From: Fusarium oxysporum f. sp. lycopersici 4287
Lineage: Eukaryota > Ascomycota > Sordariomycetes > Hypocreales > Nectriaceae
NCBI RefSeq assembly: GCF_000149955.1
Contig: NC_030990.1
Location: forward strand, 434,001-498,000
Length of the DNA: 64,000 nt
Reading direction: 5' to 3'
Part shown: positions 42,213 to 51,938 of the stretch, in pieces
Layout: each line of letters starts with the position of its first letter
How positions within the stretch are numbered: the first letter of the stretch is position 1
The notes under the pieces: generated by a model
The model's input: only the letters and a program-made list of their open reading frames with translations
Databases searched by the model: none
Told to the model about the DNA's origin: nothing
Translations under genes and position numbers: made by a program

Positions 42213-44072
42213 ACGTGTATGATAAGCGAGTGTCACAGATAAGCGAGTGTCACAAAAATCTCAACCTCTTGACTTTAAATCGCTTTAAAACCACCATAAA
42301 CCATCTAATCAATTAAAACTACTCGCTATACTCTTCTCCTGGGGTCTCAATCACTACCCGACAGGTCCTTGCATTATGCCCGGCCTTGCCGCATACACCG
42401 CAACGCCGACCACCCGGGCGCTCCGACCTTCCTCGAGCACCATTTCTAGATGATTCGGCCACTACCTGCGCATCAACATCCATCTGATCAACTACTTGCG
42501 ATGCTTCCTGTACTGTCATCGCCCCTCCTTTCTGTAGTCTAGTCCTTTTTGCCCTTCGGCGCCGGCTTAGTATCTTATTTGCTTGTTCAAGATCCTTTAA
42601 CCTAGCCTCTACTAAGGCTAGCCGATGTAGAGCTGCCTTTGTTGCTTTAGTACTAGACTTTAAAGCTTCAATTATTGACTCTGGGGAGCTGCTTTTATGA
42701 CTTCTGATTCGCCTTTCGAGGTATTCAGATTGAGATTGAGCCTCAGTTGCTGTCTTTGGGGTCTTTGAAACCCATGGGGTCGAAGGGTTAGCAGCCTCCC
42801 CGGGAGGCGTTGGAGTCCGTAGCTGCACATCAAGCTTTGAGATTACATTTTCCGGGTTAAGAGGAGCAAGACCAGCTCCTCTAAAACCTCCCCGGATATT
42901 GCTTTCAGTAAAAGTATCTTTAAATGCAGCATAAAAGGCAGAAAAGAACTCGGTCTTAGAAATATGGGTTATAGAGCATCTAATCAGATGCTCTATTTCT
43001 CGACCATAAGCCTGTTTTAGCGGCCCAAAGCACCCAACATCAAGGGGTTGGAGTAGGTGAGATGCATGAGCAGGCATACAGAGCGTGATAATCTTGTTCT
43101 CCTGGCAATATCTCTCGAAATCGGCCGAGTGGTGGCTTTCGTGACCATCAAGGATCAGAAGACGATACCGAGCATTTAACCGTTTAGTTGTAGATCGATC
43201 AAAGTGCTTTAGCCACTCGAGACCCAGCTCGTTATTTGTCCATCCATTTTGGCTCGTTGCAATAACCCAATCGCCTGGGAGGTCGCATTCTCGGTACCAA
43301 TTCGCAAGGTGATATTGGCCTGCACCAATGATAAACGGCGCGATCGATTGGCCTTCTGCGTTAATCGCCTGGATCACAGTAATCCATTCCCGGTTTCCAG
43401 GCTGCACTGATTTTGGTCTTGCTTGCCTTTCTGAACCGGTGACAACCATTCCGGCCATAATAACGCCCATCATAAAGCCAGTCTCATCAAAGTTCCAGAT
43501 ATCATCTGATCGGATACCATACTTCGCGATTGTGTTCTGTACAAGCCTGAACCAGCCACGAATAATAGTCGGATCTTCGCATTTAGCTCTTTGATAGTCA
43601 TATTTGCGAAATAAACGCGTCTTTAGCTCTGGTTGTCGCTTTATGAAGTTATGAGCCCAGCGCTTGCCAACAGGTGACGCGTCGCGGTCTATAAGCAGAG
43701 AATTGGCCATTTCTTCCACAAAACGCAATCGCGAGGGAAATCCTCGCGAATCTAGGTCAAGGACGAATTGAACTATTATCTGTTCCTCTAGATCAGATAG
43801 TTTCCGTGAGTTTGGGATGGAATCGCGTCGTGAATGAATGCCATGTTGACGACGATGTAAGGTACGGTAATGGACTTTATAGATAGTTGCAGCGCGTCGG
43901 ATACTTAATTTGGGGTCATTTTGAAGGGCCTGAAGGGCAAGAAGAATTCTAGCTTCATCTGAGGGTTGTGACATATTTGGTGGTTGAGAAGTATCTGATC
44001 AAATGGACATGTTGTAAATTGAGGGATCTTTGTGACACTCGCTTATCTGTGACACTCGCTTATCATACACGT
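42213..44072 (-). mobile_element. pogo/Fot1-type DNA transposon, intact
   Basis: 1860 bp, flanked by TA on both sides (42211-42212 and 44073-44074), the usual pogo/Tc1 target duplication. Perfect 44-bp terminal inverted repeats are at 42213-42256 and 44029-44072. Each contains two tandem copies of gataagcgagtgtcaca, likely transposase-binding sites. It carries one intact transposase. Its base composition is normal although it sits in AT-rich decayed DNA, so it inserted after the surroundings had been mutated. Confidence 0.95.
42319..43974 (-). CDS. pogo/Fot1-family transposase
   Basis: 551 aa, single exon. The N-terminus has a psq-like helix-turn-helix (LSIRRAATIYKVHYRTLHRR), then a CENP-B-type HTH (RWAHNFIKRQPELKTR). 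The DDE catalytic triad is D163 in WNFDETGF, D276 in LILDGHESHH and D312 in LQPLDVGCF. The last two are 35 residues apart, i.e. DD35D. The C-terminus has a CCHC zinc knuckle, CGVCGKAGHNARTC. The catalytic domain is complete and the frame is open, so the protein is probably active. It would excise and reinsert the element at TA dinucleotides. Confidence 0.95.
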   Translation of the reverse strand: MSQPSDEARILLALQALQNDPKLSIRRAATIYKVHYRTLHRRQHGIHSRRDSIPNSRKLSDLEEQIIVQFVLDLDSRGFPSRLRFVEEMANSLLIDRDASPVGKRWAHNFIKRQPELKTRLFRKYDYQRAKCEDPTIIRGWFRLVQNTIAKYGIRSDDIWNFDETGFMMGVIMAGMVVTGSERQARPKSVQPGNREWITVIQAINAEGQSIAPFIIGAGQYHLANWYRECDLPGDWVIATSQNGWTNNELGLEWLKHFDRSTTKRLNARYRLLILDGHESHHSADFERYCQENKIITLCMPAHASHLLQPLDVGCFGPLKQAYGREIEHLIRCSITHISKTEFFSAFYAAFKDTFTESNIRGGFRGAGLAPLNPENVISKLDVQLRTPTPPGEAANPSTPWVSKTPKTATEAQSQSEYLERRIRSHKSSSPESIIEALKSSTKATKAALHRLALVEARLKDLEQANKILSRRRRAKRTRLQKGGAMTVQEASQVVDQMDVDAQVVAESSRNGARGRSERPGGRRCGVCGKAGHNARTCRVVIETPGEEYSE

Positions 44073-44795
44073 TAATAAAAATATAATATTATAATAATAG
44101 GGGAATATAGCTTATAGTATTATTATATATATAGTTATCTTATAAGATAATTACTTATAGTATTTATATATTATAAGGGAGAGCAGGGAACTTCTAGAAA
44201 AGTAAATCTATTATTCTAGACTTATAAAAGTAATAGTTACTACTGCCTTAAAGAGTATTAAATAAATATAAAGGAGTTTATCTAATTATAATGGCGCTAT
44301 AATAGTATTAAAATAGTAAGGCTAAATATCTTCTTATATTAAATTGCAGAATAAATAAGAGAGAATAAAAGAATTAAGTAATATTAAAGTAAGAGAGAGG
44401 AGTTTAGTTATATACTCTCTATATAAAAAGTTAGGATAGTATTATAGTAAATCACAGAGGTAAGTACTATAGTAAGCCTAAGGATATACTCTATTAATAC
44501 TATAACTTCTCCTAATAATAAAATTTTCCTTCTTTTATAAGTTTAGAGCTTAAATCTATCTTAAGTCTTTCTAACTACAGATTCTACTCTCTTCTTCCTC
44601 TTAGATTTCCTAAGTTTATCTTACCTTATAGTAACCTGCTTATTACTCCTGCTTAAAGTCGCTCCTTCTAAACTTTATAACACTTTGCCCTTAAGTTATA
44701 AGATATAGGTCTCTTGTACTTTTTTTGCTTTTTACGCCATAGCCATAGTATAGTTCATCCGCGCTATTGCCATTCCTCGGTCTGAACCAGCAGCA

Positions 44796-45994
44796 ATGGC
44801 GCAAATCACTGAGAACAATGCCCTACCCCCCATTAAAGACACCGATATAATCTGGCCTAATGATCTACCAAATACTCCCTAATTCCAGGAGGAAGATAAA
44901 CCTGCTATAACTCCGATAAATCAAGAGATAGAGCCTAATACTAGGGACTATTAGTGTATTCGACTTTATTATAACCTTGCAAATACTTATAATTTAATCA
45001 GGGATAGAAATTTTAGCTAAATAAGATTAACAGCTTTTTAAGATCAGAGTTAATAATATAAAACTCTACTCTAGATATCTCTATAGCTATATTCCTAATT
45101 TAATTATTAACTAGGAACTTAATAAATTAATAAGATTATATTATATCTAAGGCCTATCTTATTATAGTAAACCTATAGGATTAATTAGAGAGCTTAAAAA
45201 TTACCTAAAGTCAGTAAAACATTTAGTAAGTATATATCTCTAATTCCTCCTATTGCTTTCTAATTCTAAGTAGCATAGAAATATAACGCATCTCTCGCTT
45301 AATAATCCCCTGCTCCCAAGTAAACGACTAATCAGCAAGACTACCAAGTCCCAGTCTCACCATTAAAGAGAACAAAGTTAGAGCATACTGTGAGCCCCGA
45401 AGAGTTGATGAGCGACGATCTCGTGTTGGAGGACAAGCCTTTTAATGAGGCTTTGCAGTTACCGAGTTCTTTTAATTACCCTCCTTAGCTGGTCATTCCA
45501 GACTCTTAAGATACATCCTCTGAGGATGAGGAGATGACACTATCACCCACAACTAAGCCTCGGCTCAAGTATACTATCGAGAAGACAACTGGCGATGATC
45601 TTGTGTTGAAGGACAAGTCTTTCGATGAGGCTTCAGAATACCTGTCTTCTTTTAACTACCCTCCCTGGCTGGTTATCCTAGACTCTTAAGAGACCTCTGA
45701 GGATGAGGAGATGCTACCATTACCTGCGAATAAGCTTGGGCCTGTGTTAAAGCATACAGTTAAGAAGACAACTAGTGAGAACCTTGTATTAGAGGATAAG
45801 TCGTTTGAGGNNNNNNNNNNNNNNNNNNNNNNNNNNNNNNNNNNNNNNNNNNNNNNNNNNNNNNNNNNNNNNNNNNNNNNNNNNNNNNNNNNNNNNNNNN
45901 NNNNNNNNNNACTTGCTTTTTCTTACCCTCCGTGGGAGTTGTCCAGGACTCGGACGAGGACTCAGAGAATGAGCCGTATGTGCATGCTGTTTGA
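44796..45994 (+). pseudogene. Decayed ORF with about 180-bp coding repeats
   Basis: From ATG at 44796 one frame reads MAQITENNALPPIKDTDIIW and then hits many stops, mostly TAG/TAA as expected from C-to-T/G-to-A mutation. From about 45360 the frame recovers. It shows repeats of about 60 codons built on (D/E)(D/N)LVL(E/K)DK(P/S)F and SSFNYPPWLVI, starting near 45417, 45597 and 45780, each ending in an acidic SEDEE segment. The tail (QDSDEDSENEPYVHAV) is one frame off after the 100-N gap. The family is not recognised; it may be part of an old mobile element. Confidence 0.55.
45811..45910. other. Assembly gap, 100 N
   Basis: Exactly 100 N, usually a gap of unknown length. It falls inside the 60-codon repeat array, where assembly would be difficult. 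Confidence 0.99.
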
Positions 45995-46297
45995 ACGCGC
46001 TGGAATGAGTATGGGATAAAAATGGCAATTATAATTAGAGTGTGAAGAAGAATGAGACTGCAAATTGAAGAGAGCTTGAGACTGAGATTTACTTACTGCA
46101 AAGTGAGATGCTGGTGGAGGTTAATTGAATTGATTATGTGGAATTAATTGATAATACGTGACTTAGATAACCAAATAAATGGCGTTGGTGGATCTCACTT
46201 TTTTGGCCAAAGTCCGGATGACGAGTTTAGGATAGGGGGCGCGGGAGCTACCATTTTTTGGCGAACTTCCTACCAATTTTACACGCACTGGAATTAC

Positions 46298-46665
46298 CTT
46301 CCTGCAACTAATACTACTCCAAATTAAATAAATTTGGTATTATTAAGAAGCCTGAGTCTCAATTTACTATTGACAATTAAACGCGCCTGTAAAATCTCTC
46401 TAGAATTGCTGCTAAGGCGTGGTACTCCAGCAGCCAGACAGTGCCATATAAGTCCACCCAGCCAATCTCGCAATAACTTCATTGCAACACTAATAACTAT
46501 CCAAATTTGACAAGTTTAGTACGACTCAAAAGCCCAAGTCTCATTTTATTAATATGAATCAAATTCGCCTGTAAAATCACTCTAGATATGCCACTGAGGT
46601 GTTGTACACCAGACTCATCTAGATGAACCCAGCGTCACGAATCTCGTGATAGCTTCATTTCTAAG
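46298..46665. repeat. Imperfect direct repeat of about 185 bp, two units
   Basis: Shared landmarks are gcaac(ac)taat.act.tccaaatt, agcc(tg/ca)agtctca, cgcctgtaaaatc(t/a)ctctaga, ccag and caataacttcat/gatagcttcat. The units have diverged by many substitutions. Confidence 0.6.
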
Positions 46666-47471
46666 TCTGAGCTCACTATTGCCTACCTCACTGTAGATCC
46701 CAGACTGATTTATGATACTCTTAGTCTTGACCTCTCTATCTAAGCGTCTATATCTGTTGCTCTCAAGTTACTACCACTCACGTCAATGTAGATCCTGCAT
46801 ATTGTACTCCAAGTTTTGACCTCTCTATCAAAACCTCCATATCGGTTGTTCGAGTTATTGTCAAATTGTTCAAGTCTCATAGCAACTCATGTCCCCTTAG
46901 TTAAATACAATATTAGTATTACTTACTTATGCCTTGTACAACTTGTTCCTCCCATGAAAGTCCTGTATGTTGCCAGAGTCTCAGTGACTTGGTTATCAAT
47001 CAGAAGACAAGTTTACACTACCTACTGTTCTTTGCACCATTTGTGAGATAATCAAGTAGCAAGAAATTAACAGTCTTTACTTGAGAGTTTCTTTTACTTA
47101 TAGCTTTTATCATTCTACCTTTCCCAGAAATATTATTGCTATCAATTAAAAGCTCCATCTGTCCTCAGTATTTTCTAAATCCCAAACCCATAATACTAAG
47201 CTGGAATTCCAATCACCAAGTATCAATATTATTACAAGATTTACAACAACAAACTTATACAGTTCTTATAATCCAGACACCTCACTAACATTGCCATAAA
47301 CTATTTCATCTCCTTCCCAAGAATCATTATCAACCCTCAGGGAGTTCCCATCTATTATTCTCAGGTTATACAGAGTGTTTCTCTTCATGTTCAACAGAAT
47401 GATTAGTATACTAAAATAATACTGGGCCTTATGTCCATTTCTCCCAACTGACAGCATTCCCATGATTATTA

Positions 47472-47829
47472 TATTCCCATAGCATGAAAGGATCTCACTC
47501 CCAACACTTCCTACTAAGGATTACAAAACTTCTTTTAGTACTAAAGTTCCCGCTCAGATCTCCTGATGGCAGCACTCCCATAATTAGTTATATTCCCATA
47601 GCATGAAAGGATCTCACTCCCAACACTTCCTACTAAGGATTACAAAACTTCTTTTAGTACTAAAGTTCCCGCTCAGATCTCCTGATGGCAGCACTCCCAT
47701 AATTAGTTATATTCCCATAGCATAAAAAGATCTTACTCCCAACACTTCCTACTAAAGCTTATAAAACTTCTTTTAGTACTAAAGTTCCCGCTCAGATCTC
47801 CCTGATGACAGCACTCCCATAATTAGTTA
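47472..47829. repeat. 119-bp tandem repeat, three units
   Basis: Units begin tattcccatagcat at 47472, 47591 and 47710. Units 1 and 2 are nearly identical over 119 bp; unit 3 carries scattered differences. The array ends about 24 bp before the surviving 3' part of the Old Yellow Enzyme gene. Confidence 0.9.
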
Positions 47830-47852
47830 TGAGTCTGTAGCATCAGGGAACA

Positions 47853-48619
47853 GACCTCGGCGGGAAGATCTTCTTTCAGGCCTGGCATGCTGGGAGGTGT
47901 CAGCATGATCAGTTGCCGATTATGAAAGAGAAAGGTGCCAAGGTTCTGGCTCCTTCAGCTATTAGGGCTGAAGCTGGAAAATATCGAGATTTGCCTGGGA
48001 TGCCTGTGAGTTTGTTCTGAGTATGATGAATGAATGCTAATCAAGAGATAGGGGCATACGGACAATATCGAGGCCATTACAGATGTTCAGTCTGTTATTG
48101 GGACTTACAGACGAAGCTGCGAGCTAGCTAAATCAGCTGGCTTTGATGGAGTTGAGCTCCTTGCTCAAGGGTAACATATGACATATCCATTGGCACCTCT
48201 AGGGCAATTGCTAACTTACATCGCAGCGGCTATCTAGCTCAACAGTTTCTCAGCAGGTCAGTCATGACAATTACTTCATATCTCCTGGGTGCTAATTTTT
48301 TAGCCGTGCGAATCACCGTACCGACGAGTATGGTGGTTCAGTCGAGAACAGATGCCGCTTCACCCTCGAACTCGTCGATGCAATCGCCGCCGTCTTCAAC
48401 GGACCCGAGTATATTTGTGTCAAAATCAACCCTACAGACCATCTCAACGATTCTATCGTTGGCTTTGGTGAGATGAAAGAGACCTATACGTATCTCATCA
48501 CCGAGCTTGTCAAACGAAAGGTTGGTATCATCAACCTTGGCCGTCGTGGTGCCGAAACGTCCCCCGGTTCAGGGGAATTCTTTGGACCTCTCCCTCGGCC
48601 TGTAGGTTATCCTCCTCCC
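47853..48619 (+). pseudogene. Old Yellow Enzyme, 3' fragment (runs into gap)
   Basis: The frame resumes with DLGGKIFFQAWHAGR, i.e. the family's active-site His region, after an in-frame TAG just upstream. Exons 47853-48005, 48052-48170, 48227-48256 and 48304-48619 have normal splice sites. They encode SAGFDGVELLAQGGYLAQQF, RTDEYGGSVENRCRF (phosphate-binding region) and GIINLGRRGAETSPGSGEFF before the 648-N gap. The splice sites and reading frame look undecayed, so the split is recent or this part escaped mutation. Together with 37471-37655 it represents one broken gene. Confidence 0.85.
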
Positions 48620-49267
48620 NNNNNNNNNNNNNNNNNNNNNNNNNNNNNNNNNNNNNNNNNNNNNNNNNNNNNNNNNNNNNNNNNNNNNNNNNNNNNNNNN
48701 NNNNNNNNNNNNNNNNNNNNNNNNNNNNNNNNNNNNNNNNNNNNNNNNNNNNNNNNNNNNNNNNNNNNNNNNNNNNNNNNNNNNNNNNNNNNNNNNNNNN
48801 NNNNNNNNNNNNNNNNNNNNNNNNNNNNNNNNNNNNNNNNNNNNNNNNNNNNNNNNNNNNNNNNNNNNNNNNNNNNNNNNNNNNNNNNNNNNNNNNNNNN
48901 NNNNNNNNNNNNNNNNNNNNNNNNNNNNNNNNNNNNNNNNNNNNNNNNNNNNNNNNNNNNNNNNNNNNNNNNNNNNNNNNNNNNNNNNNNNNNNNNNNNN
49001 NNNNNNNNNNNNNNNNNNNNNNNNNNNNNNNNNNNNNNNNNNNNNNNNNNNNNNNNNNNNNNNNNNNNNNNNNNNNNNNNNNNNNNNNNNNNNNNNNNNN
49101 NNNNNNNNNNNNNNNNNNNNNNNNNNNNNNNNNNNNNNNNNNNNNNNNNNNNNNNNNNNNNNNNNNNNNNNNNNNNNNNNNNNNNNNNNNNNNNNNNNNN
49201 NNNNNNNNNNNNNNNNNNNNNNNNNNNNNNNNNNNNNNNNNNNNNNNNNNNNNNNNNNNNNNNNNNN
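48620..49267. other. Assembly gap, 648 N
   Basis: 648 N between the Old Yellow Enzyme fragment and the GH62 gene. It hides the 3' ends of both genes. Confidence 0.99.
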
Positions 49268-50077
49268 GTCGTTGGTCCAGGTAGACCGCTGTTAGCCTGC
49301 CGCGAGGGTGACTCGTACCGCATTGACGTCACTGGCCATCGAGCTGTTGCGGTGAAAGAGCGAAGAAGCGCCGTTCTTGCCCTTGGCCTCGACGATCATG
49401 AGGTACTTGTTAAGTCCCTGGAGGGAGTAGACCTGCACGGCCTCAAAGAGGTTGTCCTCAGTGTCCTGGAGGATGATCTGGGACTGGGAGCCGAAGCTGC
49501 CGGGGAAGTTGCCAATAGGCATGCTGGCGCGGTAGATGCGGCCGTTATCACCGGCGAAGAACAGGTACATGTTCTTGCTGTCACCAATGACGGTCTGGTC
49601 GATGGGACCGTAGGCAGCGTTGGCGATCTCGCCGGTGAAGAGAGGCTGGGCAGCAGACCAGCCGTTGGGGTTAGTAGGGTTGCTGGAAGTTCTGTAGGAG
49701 AACTTGGTAGGACCCCACTGGTGGGCGAGGATCCAGATGTTCTTAGGCTTGAAGAAGAACAGGGTGGGGGCAACTGCCGTAGAGGTCATGCCGGTCTGGG
49801 TGGCGGAACTGAGCTGGTTGAGGTTGGAGACGGGGCTGAAGGCCATGGATCCCCAGCCGTTGCCGTAGGTGGTGGCGTAGACGAGCTGGCCGCCGTTGTA
49901 GGGAGCGACGGTGAAGTCCTTGAGAGAGACCCAGGGGGACTTGGGCTGGGCGAGGGCACCGCTAGAAGTCCATTTGTAGGTGGTGGGTAGAGCGCACTGG
50001 GCTGAGACATCGCCGACGGAGGCGAGGAGCAGCAGACCTGTGGAGAACAGGCTGAGATCGTTGCTGAAGAACTTCAT
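49268..50077 (-). CDS. GH62 alpha-L-arabinofuranosidase, 3' end lost at gap
   Basis: It starts at 50077 with a signal peptide ([20 protein letters not shown], cleavage probably after SA), then the five-bladed propeller of GH62. The catalytic base Asp lies in [13 protein letters not shown], the pKa-modulating Asp in [11 protein letters not shown] and the acid Glu in [25 protein letters not shown] is also diagnostic. The secreted enzyme removes arabinose side chains from arabinoxylan. After KGKNGA (about 49375) the expected family sequence appears only in shifting frames (RSFTAT, then ANSG, then TWTND), so several small indels occur in the last 110 bp before the gap. Low-quality contig-end sequence is the simplest explanation. 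Confidence 0.9.
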
Positions 50078-51938
50078 GGTGATGGTTGAGGAGTTGAGGA
50101 GATGAGGTGAGGTTGGGATGATACAAAAAAAAGACTGATCGACGAGGAAGAAGTCAGTATATTATATATGACTTAGTAGATGGACTATGTATGGCGAGAT
50201 GGCCCTTAATTTGTATGGGGATCATTCGTTGCTGGGGAATAATCGAGCTGGCATTGGAGGAGAAAATATCGTGTATCCACAGGAATACAACGATACAACA
50301 CAGACTTGTTCTAGATCATCCAAACAATGACCCAAACAAGGATCGATCGAGGGTGCTGAACGAGTGTAAACGAGCATGTTCCTTTTGGAACCACGGAGAC
50401 GGATCCGAGTGTTTCTTCTTTTGGATTAGCTCGATCGAGCCAGGTACACTTGGCTTACGCTAATTTAACCAGAAGAGAAAAGTAGCCTTGCTTGTTACAG
50501 AATGCTGTGGTGCGAGTCAGCTTGAACGTGCGTTTGCCTGAAGCTGAAGCAGTGACGAATACACATGTTTCTGCGTTTTCCATTTCAAGAGTATAAACTT
50601 TCTTGTTTGGGTCCTGCATTGCGTGCAGGAAACGTGACGAAGCGGTAGACACGGCATGTTTCTCAGCTTCATCTAAACAGAATCGATTTGCCAAGCTGAA
50701 TCATAGTGGGTTTCATCTTGGCAGGCCTGGTTTCAGCCTCCACTTTGTCATCTCATTGGGCCTTCCCGCGGGATACGAGAAATCCAGAGACAGGCCTGAC
50801 CACCACATGATGTCCTTTCCCAAATGGACTGACGCGGTCATTACTATGAACAGTCTAGTTTACGATGCCATGTGGCGAGCAAATGTGTATGCACCCCAGG
50901 AACCCAGCTGCGCAGGAAAAAATTACAGCGGGATATTGGCGCACCTATAGAATTGCACCGTTCACCGTCTTTGATGTAAAGCCCGTCGGTAAATCTAGTC
51001 AACCCCCCAGATTCGTCCCTGAAAAACAACCCCGGCACGGCAAAGGGCCTCATTAGGCTAAAGGCATCGGGGTCAACGATTGTCATATATTACTAGCGTG
51101 CCAGTAGAATTAACTACTGATATGTTGTTTCACACGCGGTCTGTTATTCCGCCTATCAGACTCAACTTGGTATTTAACAGTAAATTGTATTTTAGCCAGA
51201 TTTGGTGTAAGCGGGCGAATTAAACTATGCGAGTCGCACAGGAAATAGGGAATAGCAAACACAGAATGCGGGGGATGAATGCGGAGTGCATACAGCCGTG
51301 TAAGTCAAAGATATCATGAACTTGGAAGTGTTGATGAGGATGGGAATTTTGGCGGTGAGGGTGAGGGGGATTGAGCAAGATGACTTCAGATAAGGCTGAA
51401 TGTTTTCCCACGGAACTCGGCTTCTTTCATGTCTGATGTTAAATGTCAAGGCGAGAACAAAGTGGGTTTGTCATAGCGTGATGGACGTCCCCTTGAAACG
51501 CCAAGTAATATCCGTTTCCTGGAAGAGATAAGATAGGACGACCAAAAGGGGGAATGGAAGCGAGACGTAGTGCTACATACTGATAAGATAAGAGGAATGA
51601 AGTCACTGAAGCTCACCCTATACTCTAAGAATATTTTGAATAGAGAATAATTAACACACCACAATAGCTTGATCTTGATGTTAATAGAGAGTAATAACAA
51701 ATTTTTAAACAGTTCTATAAACCTTGTGGTTTAAAAAAGATCATCAAGCTCTTCCTAAGTCTTAAACCTTGTATTTCTAGCAAAGACTTAATTTCTAAAC
51801 TTCTTCTCTAATAATCCGAGCCACAGTGGTGACCATAGTTACTTCAACTAAGCCCCTACGCAACGTCGACTAAACAGTATAGCATAAAAAAAGTATATTT
51901 CTAGGACAGATATCTAGTACACATCTATTCTAAGCAAT
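50078..51938. other. Intergenic, no supported gene
   Basis: Contains the GH62 upstream region and AT-rich sequence. Short minus-strand frames at 50455-50694 (starts at TTG) and 50844-51086 (80 aa, ATG) have no domain or homology cue and are not called. Confidence 0.4.

Larger units (their letters stand above)
37656..47852. repeat. AT-rich, RIP-like decayed insertion block
   Basis: About 10.2 kb of strongly AT-rich DNA lies inside the OYE gene. Between about 39700-42212 and 44073-45300 the sequence is almost only A and T with abundant TA steps and no long frames, the look of repeat-induced point mutation. The outer parts (37656-39700, 45300-47852) are less extreme and hold local tandem repeats. 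No LTR pair or target-site duplication was found, so the founding element is unknown. It probably comprises several nested old elements. An intact pogo element (42213-44072) lies within. Confidence 0.75.

Noticed and set aside
37656..47852. An LTR retrotransposon filling the whole OYE-splitting block
   Set aside because: I compared the two ends and found no direct LTR-like repeats and no convincing target-site duplication, so no class was assigned.
48473..49990. 505-codon open frame on the plus strand, and a 241-codon frame on the minus strand (48607-49332)
   Set aside because: Both cross the 648-N gap and are open only because N is not a stop. The right part of the plus frame is antisense to the GH62 gene.
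50455..50694. 79-codon minus-strand frame
   Set aside because: Begins at TTG rather than ATG and has no domain or neighbour support.
50844..51086. 80-codon minus-strand frame with ATG
   Set aside because: No domain, no codon evidence and overlapping frames on the other strand; cannot be told from chance.
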